Below, in pieces: positions 10,986-21,745 of a stretch of DNA of 64,000 bases. The stretch's first letter is position 1, and the number at the start of each line of letters is the position of its first letter. The stretch comes from Panopea generosa (taxonomy: Eukaryota > Mollusca > Bivalvia > Adapedonta > Hiatellidae). The position numbers and the translations under genes were made by a program. The DNA is taken from the NCBI GenBank assembly GCA_029582155.1, contig CM055898.1, positions 34,836,955 to 34,900,954 of the forward strand, written 5' to 3'. The notes beneath the pieces are model-generated. The model was not told the origin of the DNA, did no database searches, and worked only from the letters and a program-made list of their open reading frames with translations.

Positions 10986-12205
10986 ACAGTTACAGAATAT
11001 TTAACATAAAGAGACTATAAGAACAGTAACAGAATATTAAAGAAACAAGGACTACAATAACAGTTGCAGACTATTATATAGACCGGGACAGTAACAACAG
11101 CTACAGACTTTAATACATAGAGAGACTGTAACAACAGTTACAGAATATTACATATACAGAGACTGTAATAACTGCTACAAAATATTAGATATAAAGAGAC
11201 TGTAACAACAGCAACATAATTTTACATATACAGACACTGTAACAACAGTTACAGAATGATAAACATACACAAACTGTAATAACAGCTACATTATAATTTA
11301 TATACATAGACTGTAACAACAATTAGAAAAAATTACACATACTCAAACTGCAACAACAGTTACAGAATAATATAGAGATACTGTAACAACAGTAACAGAA
11401 TATTAAGTACACAGAGACTGTAATTACAGCTACATAATATTACATATACAAAGACTGTAACAACAATTACAGAATAATAAACATAAACAAACTGTAATAA
11501 CAGCTACATATTATTTTATATACAGAGACTGTAACAACAATTAGAGAATATTACACATACACAAACTGCAACATCAGCTACAGAATATTATTATATAAAC
11601 AGAGACTGTAACAACAGCTACAGACTATTATATATACCAAAACAATAACAACAGTTACAGAATATTTCACATACACAAATTGTAAAAACAAATACATACT
11701 ATTATATATACAGACACTCTAACTACAGATACATAATATTATATATACAGAGACTGTAACAACAGTTACAGAATATTTCACATACATAAACTGTAACGAC
11801 AGCTACATACTATTTAATAAACAGAGACTATAACAACACCTACATATTAATGTATAAACAGTGACTGTAACAACAGTTACAGAATATTACACATACACAA
11901 ACTGTAAGAACAGCTACAGAATATTACATATACAGAGACTGTAATATCAAGACTGTTACAACAGCTACAAACTTTTCTATATATATATATATCGAGACTG
12001 TAACAACAGCTAATTTATAAAAGAGTATTTTTTATACCGGGACTGTAACAACTGCTACAGACTTTTATTTATATCAAGACTGTTACAACTGCTACAAACT
12101 TTTCTATATATATATTGAGACTGTAACAACAGCTAAAGAGTATTTTCTATACCAGACTGTAACAACGGCTACAGACTTTTATTTATATCGAGACTTGTAC
12201 AACCA
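10986..12205 (+). repeat. 37-bp satellite, segment 3
   Basis: TATATA-subtype monomers with several variants. Near the right end (11940-12190) monomers change to an ATCGAGACTGTAACAAC / GACTTTTATTTATATCG form, a local variant not common elsewhere. Confidence 0.93.
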
Positions 12206-12209
12206 GCAA

Positions 12210-12524
12210 TCGCATAATGGCGGTTATAAATAATCCTCATTTCTTCTTCTTTAAAAAATGCATTTTCATTATTTTGATGCTTATTTTTTTATTTGAATGG
12301 CATTATTGATGTATTTTGAACATTTTGATAGCATTGTCATGTTTGAATTGTGAATTTAGAAAAAAAAATTGATGCTTGGAAATTGGGGTATGAATTCATG
12401 ATTTTCGAAGTCTACTTTCACTTTGTCACCAGTGTACACACTGAGCAGAAAAAAAAATCTCTTATATGACACATGACCCCTACTTTTCTCATCATATTTT
12501 GATAGTGCAGAGGTTGACAAAGTA
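12210..12524. repeat. Unclassified dispersed repeat, copy A
   Basis: About 315 bp beginning TCGCATAATGGCGGTTATAA and ending near GATAGTGCAGAGGTTGAC is repeated at 20035-20333 with few differences, including a small deletion in copy B around GTCACCAGTGTACAC. Both copies abut satellite at the left. No coding potential was recognised. Confidence 0.85.
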
Positions 12525-12650
12525 GAGCCATGGAAGGACAGAAGAGACAAAAAAATTAAACAGCTGAACAGTTAATTTACAAAAGGCAATAAATACACAT
12601 AAATAATTGACTTTATTGTGTAAACACGATCTAATAAATAAAAAAAATTA

Positions 12651-12724
12651 GATGCCAGGTGGGATTGAACACCAGTCCTTACGACCCAAAATCAACGATA
12701 TTAACCACTGCACTATTCTGCCTT
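12651..12724 (-). other. tRNA-like sequence (SINE head or tRNA relic)
   Basis: On the minus strand an A-box-like AATAGTGCAGTGGTTAA (12701-12717) is followed 30 bp later by a B-box-like TGTTCAATCCC (12661-12671). The anticodon and acceptor stems do not pair well, so it is not a functional tRNA gene. Confidence 0.45.
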
Positions 12725-13719
12725 TCAGCATCAGTACTGTAAATATATCTTTGCTCGTATCTACCATCCAAAATTTATTTTGGGTACATACGATTATGGG
12801 ACAAAGTTGTTCAGGGGCTCAGACTAACACATAAGAAACCTCCCAAGCTGTCAAAAGCTGTTTCAAGCAGTCGACATCTCATTTTAAAAGTAAATTATGA
12901 TCAAGTATAAAAATAATACATAAAATCAGTGACTTAATTACAGAGACTGGCAGGCTAATAGCAAAATAATGTCCACAGCACTTTTAGTATTTCTATAATA
13001 ACTCTTCAAATCTTTGTCTGAATTTAACAAGTTTGGTGCCAAAGTAAAGCTGATAAAAATGATGACCAATTCCAATTATCAATTATTTAATAGTTTTCTG
13101 CTGAATTTCAATTATTACGGATTGAAATCGAAATATGTTGAAATTTCAGGATAAAAAAAAAATAAACAAAAAACAGTAGTCTTGATTTAACAAATACAAT
13201 GTAGTTTAAACAAACCACAATAAAAATTGAAATATTACGTAGAAATATGAAGCAGTAAGTTTTCCATCGGTGGCAAAAGTTTCACATTAATATTCATTGC
13301 AGTCATTTTTTCTTATTTCAAAAAATGGGCTAAAAAAGAGAAAATTATCACACAGCAAAAATTAAAAAAAAGCTGAAAAGCTTTTTTTACATGTAGATCA
13401 TCATCTGCAGAAAGTCAAATGCAAAAGAAAATGTATATATTTGCATGTCATGACATGTGTAAATGATTTTAAAGGGACAGTCTGCTAAAACATGTATACA
13501 GTTAAAAATCTACACTGTGTTGAGCACCAAGACAGAAACAACAAAACTGGTGGACAAACTGAGGCAAACAAATACTCAATACAACACTGAAATCTATGTT
13601 TCATCTATTTTCATTCAATGTTATATTAAAAAAAAGATTTAACCAGAAAAACAATATGCCATCAGCCTCCTACTAACAAGAGAGTGATGTTCTATGATCT
13701 AGTCTAAGACTATTTCTTA

Positions 13720-13792
13720 GTGGTGCTTTAGCATAATAGGTAAGGCGTGTGCCTGTCAATTTAGAGGTCTAAAGTTTGAGTCTGCCTGGCAA
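13720..13792 (+). other. Degenerate tRNA-like sequence followed by a T run
   Basis: An A-box-like TTTAGCATAATAGGTAAGG and a weak B-box-like AAGTTTGAGTCTG at about tRNA spacing, then nine T residues. The structure is poor. Most likely a SINE head relic. Confidence 0.35.
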
Positions 13793-14002
13793 CTTTTTTT
13801 TTGTTAATAAAAATGTTTATAAAAATTCAAGGTATACATGTTATTATGTTTATCTTTATTTAAAGAATTAAGTTATAAATGTATATGCATTCACTTAAGT
13901 ATATTTGCCTCCCCCTCGCACACCCCAACCCCTAACATCAATTCCTGGATCCGCACATGCAAACCCCCCGGTATACATAAATCCTGGATACACACCTGAA
14001 AA

Positions 14003-14197
14003 TACACAGAGACAGTAACAACAACTACAGAATATCACATATACAGGGACTGTTACAACAGCTACTGAATATTACTTAAACAGAGACTGTAATAACTGCT
14101 ACATACTATTGTATATGTAGAGACTGTAACAACAGCTACATACTAATATATATAAATAGACTGTAACAACAGCTACAGACTATTATATATATATATA
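14003..14197 (+). repeat. 37-bp satellite, segment 4
   Basis: About five monomers of the TATATA subtype, ending in a TA run into which the DNA transposon is inserted. Confidence 0.92.
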
Positions 14198-14235
14198 TGA
14201 GCCGCTCTCCAGGAAAACCGGGCTTATTGACATAG

Positions 14236-14278
14236 TTATGACGTCGAGGAAATCCCGGCCAAAGTAACGACGTCATAA
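14236..14278. promoter_or_regulatory. Subterminal 11-bp inverted repeat of the transposon
   Basis: TTATGACGTCG at 14236-14246 is the exact reverse complement of CGACGTCATAA at 14268-14278. ACGTCG-type motifs recur inside the right end, so this may be a transposase-binding or promoter element. The role is inferred. Confidence 0.5.
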
Positions 14279-14359
14279 AACACGTAGCATTTCGCTAACA
14301 TAAATTTTGAATGTGTCTTTACAACTTGAATTTTATATTATAAATTTCGGATTTTCTAG

Positions 14360-17300
14360 ATGGACAGTGATATAGAGGTAAGCAACTAAGTTAACATTTG
14401 TATTTTTTAAGTAAATATTTAATTTTACATAGAACTTTAATGTTAATAGTGACTTGCCAGTAAATTGTCGATTCATTTACACATGTATGGTAAATTTGTT
14501 TGTTATAAAATAAAATTCTGCGATGTTATCTGATAAATTATAAACTAAGGAATGAATTCAATTTGAAATCGTGTAGATATAAACTGTCTTTAAAATGTCA
14601 CTAAAATATTTCAAAATGGCATTGAAATGATAATGAATCCTAGCACTCCACCACCCACCAACAATGCAGTATGTAAAATCTACAAAAACGTGTTCATTAG
14701 ACCTAGTAGAAAGTTAAATCGTGCCATTGTTACGATTTTAAATAAAACATCTTTAATTATAAATAATGCATATAATATATAAAAAAAAAATTGAAAGAAC
14801 GAAACTGCATATGAATTTATGACGTGCCGTTACATCTAGACGTAATATCAATCGTTAACGATTCCATTTTGACGTAATAGGCGCGGTGGTGTAGTGGTTA
14901 TAGCCATGGACTGTTGTCCAGGAAAGCCGAGTTCGGATCCCGTGAGAAGCAATTTCTTTTTTTTTTTCATATCCCAAACCCTTATTAGTTTTATAATGAC
15001 TCATTTTAAATGTTAATATGTGGCATTCGATTCATAAATATATAGATTATGAATTTCGTTAGCACATCTAACATACTATCGATTTCGATTACATATTGTA
15101 TCAGTCTTTTATTTGTTTCTATTTTTAGGAGCTAGAGAGTTTGTTCTCCGAACATTTTGGGAAAACACCAATTTCTACCCCATTTGCTTCACAAGCCAGT
15201 GACAGTGAGGACAATGAAGCCGTTCATGATGATGGTATCATTGATGCAAATGAAATGCAACTGAATGTTGATGAACGAGCAAGACACTTTCTAACAACCG
15301 TATGTGAAGAAAGGGCGGATTCAGATAGTGACGATGAAAGAGAGCATGACCCTCTAGATGATAATGTAATGTTAGAGAGTGACCAAGATGTACAGAGAAT
15401 TAGGCAATTTATGTTTACTGGGTGTGGTTGCCATAACAACTGTCATACACATTTTAAAAAGCGAGATATTTACAAACACGTATTGGATGTGCGTGAAATG
15501 GAGAAAAGTGACAAAGAAATGTACATTATGGCAACACTGGTTGATTGTTCAGACAATGAATCAACAAAACGCGGAAAGAAAAGACAGAGAGTAAGATATG
15601 AGTATTTTTTTCTCGGAAAACATGTATGTAAGAACACATTCAAACTTGTTTTTGACATAGGTAAACACAGCCTTTAAAACATTATGACACACATCAGTAA
15701 ACACGACGCAACCCCAAGAACACATGCAAATACAGGACGGAAACCAGCTAAGTCCCTTAAATTTGATGACATCAAATTGGTCGTTCAATTCAATTCGAAT
15801 TACGCAGATTTGGGATGCCACAGCCAGCTGCTCCAAGGGGACGGGACAATATACCTCCAGTATATTTGACAAGTGATACAACAAAAAAATGTGTCCATGA
15901 AAATATGTTGCTGGTTGTATTGAAAAGAGCCCAGAATGCCGTTCTGTAAAATATACCACATTCTACAATGTATGGAATACATGTCTTTCTCATGTAAAAA
16001 TAGCGACACCTAGAGACGATGTATGTGCTTTTTGTGAGAAAATGAGAAAAGCCATAATGGATTTTGTTACTGAAGAAAAAAAGCTGGAATCTACAAACAA
16101 AATGAAAGAACATATATTGCAGGCGCAAAAAGAAAGAGAAGTATATAACACATATTAAATTAGCCAAACAAGCCCATGGCATCTCTGAGGCAGAACAATA
16201 TGTACACTATACGTTTGATTTCAGCCAAAATGTATGTTTACCCCATCACACCAGGCAGATGGGCCCATTGTATTTTACAACGCTTAGAAAAATACAGATA
16301 TTTGGATTTCGTCTGGAGTTCCCCGGCAATTGAATTTCTTAATCGATGAAAACGAGACGATTGGAAAAGATGGAACATCAACTCACGGTCCGAAATCTGT
16401 AATATCGATGATCGACTGGGCTTTACAGTCGCACGGCAGTGGCGTGACAACTTGTACTATACATGCAGACAACTGCCAAGGTAAATTTTAGATTTTTTTC
16501 TTTTATGTCCGACTTATTTTTCATCATTACTATCTAGCATGTAAAATTCATTTTGACTTATGCTTATCTATAAGTGTACTTATGCTTATCTATAAGTGTA
16601 TACTATGATAACGAACTTGGAGTACAACGAACATATTGGCTAATGTATTACACTATTACTATAACTACATGTAATTGGAAACACACATGTAAATTTACCC
16701 TGTAAGTTTTCAAAGAAAAACACTATTATTTAATGATAAGTGAACTAACAAAATATGTAAATTTTAAATAAATTATTATTTCACATACTTTAACTTCAGG
16801 TCAGAACAAAAACCAGTATGTACTTGGTTATTTTATGTGGCAAGTAATGACCGGAAAACACCAACGCATAGAGTACATGATGCAAGTGCCCGGTCATGCA
16901 CGCTGTTTGGTGGACAGTGGCTTTGCCTCTTTGAAGAAACTCTATCGGCGTACTGACTGTGATACCATAGGTCAGCTTGAAGATGTTGTCAACAAATCAT
17001 CGTCAACAAATGTTGCGGTCCGGTATCCATCCTGGCAATGGCGTGACTGGAAATCGTTTCTCGGACCAGTATTCCGCCCGTTACGAGGAATAAGGTATAG
17101 CTTACCTAAACATTTACTTCATACACACAGTATGTGTTCCTAGTTATATACTGAGTAATGAGAAAAACGTATTTCAATAGCATAAAACCAAAAAAGAAAA
17201 ATACTTAAACGCTTGTAAACACATAAACGTCGCATGTGTTAAATTTAAGTTACTAAGGTTACATGATTTTATTAGTTTTTAGTGAAACACCATTTCTGAA

Positions 17301-17797
17301 ATAATAGATTTGACAGAAAAATAAATGTCATTAGAAAGTGAAGTTCGACAACTAAATTCAGATATTATATTATAAAAATATAGCTATTATTTTAATATAC
17401 ATTTTATGTAAATAAAATAGACCTTATTGAAAGAATTATGAAAAATAAAAACATGATTTATCATTTAAAAAATAGTGATATTATTTTATCAAAATAAATG
17501 CTGTAACGACGGATCTAAATGGAAAATATAAATTGATTATTTCACCAGATTGCGTTTTTTTTATTGTTTGAAATAATCTATTCATACAGGCAATACCAGT
17601 ACTTCATGATGTCGTCTGCAGAGCCCGGTGTTGTGAAAGTAAAGAAAGCCTTCGACGCCGACGAGACTTCATTGAATTTATTAAAGTCTCGTGACTTCAC
17701 CTTCGAAGAAGATGCTATGCCAGATATTATCGCCCCCGAGGGCTTGTCCAGGGAGCGTCAAGACTACTTCCATAGAGTTGTCTACGCGATTGGGTAG
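14360..17797 (+). pseudogene. Transposase-like gene of the 4.2-kb element, four exons, disrupted
   Basis: Exon 1, 14360-14377 (MDSDIE, donor GTAAGC), joins in frame to exon 2 at 15129 (ELESLFSEHFGKTP). Exon 2 runs to 16480, exon 3 is 16800-17094 and exon 4 is 17590-17797, all with GT-AG borders and consistent phases. Landmarks in order: an acidic Asp/Glu stretch, a Cys region FTGCGCHNNCHTHF, KRGKKRQRVRYEYFFLGKHV, TPRTHANTGRKP, PQPAAPRGRDNIPPVYL, TPRDDVCAFCEKMRK, HYTFDFSQNVCLPHHTRQMG, DENETIGKDGT, HADNCQGQNKNQYVLGYFMW and the C-terminal PEGLSRERQDYF. The Asp residues of FDFSQ and HADN are the likely first two acidic residues of an RNase-H-like fold. Damage is confined to exon 2: a TAA at 15675-15677 and frameshifts near 15813, 15937, 16152 and 16315. 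Exons 3 and 4 are intact. The family is widespread in metazoan genomes as uncharacterised proteins; calling it a transposase is inference from the TIRs. Confidence 0.85.
14880..14950 (+). other. tRNA-like sequence in intron 1 of the transposon gene
   Basis: A-box TGGTGTAGTGG (14887-14897, matches the consensus) and B-box-like GTTCGGATCC (14931-14940) at tRNA spacing, followed by a run of 12 T. The acceptor stem does not close, so it is more likely a SINE head or relic than a functional tRNA. It could still act as an internal pol III promoter. Confidence 0.5.
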
Positions 17798-18313
17798 TTA
17801 TGATCTGAATGTGAAATTTATGCAAGCCTCGTTTTCATTATAACTTTCACTTGGTAGTTTGAAAATATCGGGAATTGTACTTTTGATTTCAGACGTAAAT
17901 GTTATCTACCTTCTGTGAGAGTGGGTAAATGTGATGTGAAATTATGTTGAGCGTTGATGGTGTTTTGGTTATTATAAACAGCAAAAGCTATATGTATTGT
18001 CATCTTGTATGTCTATATATAACTACAGTTATGATCGTTGAAGAAATACAAGTACAGTTTTGATTATTTTTTATTCACATCTTTGAATTTGTGCTTGATT
18101 CGATACGTTGTGTTAATTTCTTTTCAATCATCAAAGTATACAGAAGAACTAAGAGTTGTTATTGCCATCGCGGTATTGTTCGCGCGCAAAATAACGTCGT
18201 TTTTTTCCTGAAACATAACGTAAAACGTCGTACATTAACGCCGCACATTGACGTCGTGCATTATTATACCTCTCGCAGGAAAACGTTGATATTAGAAAAA
18301 GTAATCGTCGTAC

Positions 18314-18319
18314 AATAAA
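18314..18319 (+). promoter_or_regulatory. Candidate polyadenylation signal of the transposon gene
   Basis: AATAAA about 515 bp after the stop codon and 78 bp before the right TIR. The match is exact but the hexamer is common in AT-rich DNA. Confidence 0.35.
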
Positions 18320-18425
18320 AATAAAAGCAGTTTTATGTTCAGGAAACTTTGTTTAATACGAAAATAAAAAAATACTAAATTGTCAAAAAATGTCATTAAG
18401 CCCGGTTTTCCTGGAGAACGGCTCA

Positions 18426-19989
18426 TATATATATAATTATACAAAGTCTATTACATATACAGGGACTGTTACAAAAGCTACAGAATATTACATGTACACA
18501 GACTGTAAAAACATTGACAAAATACCACACAGACTGCAACAACAGTTACATAATATTACATATAAACAGACTGCAACAACAGTTACAGAATATTACCAAA
18601 ACACAGACTGCAACAATAGTTATAGACTATTACATATACAGAGACTGTAACAACAGCTACATAATATGATATATGGAGAGACTGTAACAACAGCTACATA
18701 CTATTATATATATACAGTGACTGTAACAACAGCTTCAGAAAATTATATATATATAGTCAGAGAATGTAACAACAGCTACAAAATATATATATATATAGAT
18801 TTAAACAAAGTTACAGACTATGATATATACAGAGACTTTTACAACAGGTACATACTATTATATATATACAGACTGTAACAATAGTTACAGAATATTAAAC
18901 AGACTACAACAACAGTAACAGTATTACATCAGCACAGACTGTAAGAACAGTTACAGAATATAACATATACACAATATGTAACAACAGTTACATAATTTTA
19001 CATAAACACAGACTGTAACAACAGTAAGATAATATTACACAGACTGCAACAACAGATACAGAACATTGCACATACAAAGACTGTAACAACAGCTACAGAA
19101 TATTACACAGACTGTAACAACAGTAAGATAATATTACACAGACTGCAACAACAGATACAGAACATTGCACATACAAAGACTGTAACAACAGCTACAGAAT
19201 ATTACACAGACTGTAACAACAGTAAGATAATATAACACAGACTGCAACAACAGATACAGAACATTGCACATACAAAGACTGTAACAACAGCTACAGAATA
19301 TTACATAAAAGAGACTGTAACAACAGCCACAGAATATTAAACATACAGAGACTGTAACAACAGCTACGGAATATTACACATACAAAGACTGTAACAACAG
19401 CCACAGAATATTAAATATACAGAAACTGTAACAACAACTACATACTATTATTATATATACAGAGAGACAGTAACAACAGCTACAGACTACTACATATGTA
19501 CAGAGACTATAACAATAGCTACATAATATTATATATACTGAGACTGTAACAACAGTTACAGACTATTATAGACTGTAACAATAGTTACAGAATATTACAA
19601 ATACTAAAACTGCAACAACACTTACAGAATATTATATATAGAGAGATACTGTAACAAGAGTTACATAATATCAAATATACAGGGACTGCAACAATAGTAA
19701 CATAATATTATACATATAGAGACTGTTATAACAGCTATAGATTATTATATAAACACAGAGAGACTGTAACAACAGTTACAGAATATCATCATACACAAAC
19801 TGTAACAACAGCTACATATTATTATATACATGTATACAGAGACTGTAACAATAGCTACAGAATATTATATATACAGAGACTGTAACAACAGCTACAGAAT
19901 ATTATATATAAATACAGAGACTGTAACAACAGCTACAGAATATTATATATATACAGAAACTGTAACAACAACTACATACTATTATTATA
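18426..19989 (+). repeat. 37-bp satellite, segment 5
   Basis: Mixed subtypes. Shortened monomers lacking the TACAGAG stretch (ACACAGACTGCAACAAC form, about 30 bp) appear around 18890-19300, followed by TATATA-type monomers. It includes a local 99-bp x3 repeat annotated separately. Confidence 0.94.
19011..19307 (+). repeat. 99-bp trimeric higher-order repeat, three copies
   Basis: A block of three monomers (GTAAGATAATATTAC, GATACAGAACATTGC and GCTACAGAATATTAC types) starts at 19011, 19110 and 19209 with an exact 99-bp spacing and nearly no differences, indicating recent local amplification. Confidence 0.85.
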
Positions 19990-20448
19990 GGCATAGTACC
20001 ACCATTGCAAAAAGGAAGTGCTTCCGTGGGATAGTCGCATAATTGCGGTTATAAATAATCCTCATTTTTTCTTCTTTAAAAATGCATTTTCCTTATTTTA
20101 ATGCTCATTTTTTTTATTTGAATGGCATTATTGATGTATTTTGAACATTGTGATAGCATTGTCATGTTTGAATTGTGAATTTAGAAAAAAAAAATGATGC
20201 TTGGAAATTGGGGTATGAATTCATGATTTTGGAAGTCTACTTTCACTTTACACACTGAGCAGAAAAAAGTCTCTTATATGACAAATGACCCCTACTTTTC
20301 TCATCATATTTTGATAGTGCAGAGATTGACAAACAGTAAAATGTAGGTTTCACTTCTTTCATTTGGGATTCTCTATGAATGACAAGCATTCAAACTTTTA
20401 TAATATACTATAGAATAAAGAACAAAAATCACTGGTGGGTTTACACCT
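19990..20448. mobile_element. Unclassified insert in satellite, contains dispersed-repeat copy B
   Basis: Non-satellite sequence from GGCATAGTACCACCATTGC to CACTGGTGGGTTTACACC. Positions 20035-20333 match 12210-12524. The satellite on its two sides is itself duplicated (19430-19690 resembles 20449-20700), which suggests insertion followed by duplication of the flank. No open frame of interest. Confidence 0.6.
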
Positions 20449-21745
20449 TATATATACAGAGAGACAGTAACAACAGCTACAGACTATTACATATGTACAG
20501 AGACTGTAACAATAGCTACATAATATTATATATACAGAGACTGTAACAACAGTTACAGACTATTATAGACTGTAACAATAGTTACAGAATATTACAAATA
20601 CTAAAACTGCAACAACACTTACAGAATATTATATATAGAGATACTGTAACAAGAGTTACAGAATATCAAATATACAGGGACTGCAACAAATGCTACATAC
20701 TATAATACATACAGAGACTTTAACAACAATTACAGAATATCAAACAAACAATAACTGTATTAACAGCTACAGAATATTATACAACAGGTACAGACTTTGA
20801 TACATACAGAGATTGTTACAACAGCTACATAATATTACATATACAGAGACAGTAAAGACTGCTACAGAATATTACAGATACAGAGACTGTTACAACAGCT
20901 ACATAATATTACATATACAGAGACTGCAACAACAGCTACATACTATCATATATATACAGAGTCTGTAACAAGAGCTATAGAATATTATATATACTGACAC
21001 TGCAACAACAGTTACAGACAAATATATATACCGGTACTGTAACAAAAGCTACAGACTAAAATATATACAGAGACTGTAAAAAAAGCTACAGAATATTACA
21101 TATACAGAGAATGAAACAACAGCTACAGAATATCACATATACAGAGACTGTTAACAGCTACATAATATAACATATAAAGTGACAGCAACAACAACTACAG
21201 ACTATCACATGAACAGAGACTGTTACAACAGTTACAGAGAGTATTATGTATACAAAGACTGTAACAACAGTTGCATACTATTATATATACTGAGACTGTA
21301 ACAACATCTGCAGAATATTACAAATACAGAAATTGTAACAACAGCTACATAATATAACACATACAGAGACTGCAACAAGAACTACAGTCTATTACATAGA
21401 CAGAGACAGCAACAAGTGCTACATACTATTATTATTTATGCAGAGACTGTAATAACAACCACAGTGTATTATATATACAGGGACTGTAACAACAGCTACA
21501 GACTATTATATATACAGAGACTGTAACAACAGCTACATAATATTATATATACAGAGACTGTAACAACAGTTATAGAAAATTACACACACAGAAACTGTAA
21601 CAACAACTACATACTATTATATATACAGAGACTATAACAACAGCTACATATATTATATATACAGAAACTGTTACAACAGTTACAGAATATTACACATACA
21701 CAAACTGCACAACAGTTACTGAATAATATATATACAGAGAGACCA
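20449..21745 (+). repeat. 37-bp satellite, segment 6
   Basis: TATATA-subtype monomers. The first 250 bp repeat the order of variants at 19430-19690, including the truncated monomer TTATAGACTGTAACAATAG and the variant ATACTAAAACTGCAACAAC. Confidence 0.94.

Larger units (their letters stand above)
12525..14002. other. Unique-looking AT-rich sequence inside the satellite block
   Basis: About 1.5 kb with no supported gene. It contains two degenerate tRNA-like boxes, annotated separately. It could be the remainder of the insertion that begins at 12210 or a relic of pre-satellite sequence. Confidence 0.5.
14198..18425 (+). mobile_element. 4.2-kb DNA transposon with 29-bp TIRs, broken transposase-like gene
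   Basis: The termini at 14198-14226 and 18397-18425 are inverted repeats matching at 28 of 29 positions (they begin TGAGCCG and include CTCCAGGAAAACCGGG), with weaker similarity further in. The element lies in a TA run of the satellite, so the target-site duplication is TA-type or cannot be read. The interior carries one plus-strand gene with three introns, a subterminal 11-bp dyad at 14236-14278, and repeated ACGTCGT-like motifs near the right end (18190-18310). From memory, these termini match an abundant short bivalve MITE. The superfamily was not determined. Confidence 0.88.

Noticed and set aside
12652..12834. 60-codon frame starting MPGGIEHQ
   Set aside because: Its start lies in a tRNA-like SINE relic; no domain or splice support.
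15224..16450. Minus-strand frames opposite the transposase-like exons
   Set aside because: The plus strand gives a coherent series of conserved motifs and splice sites; the minus-strand frames are shadows.
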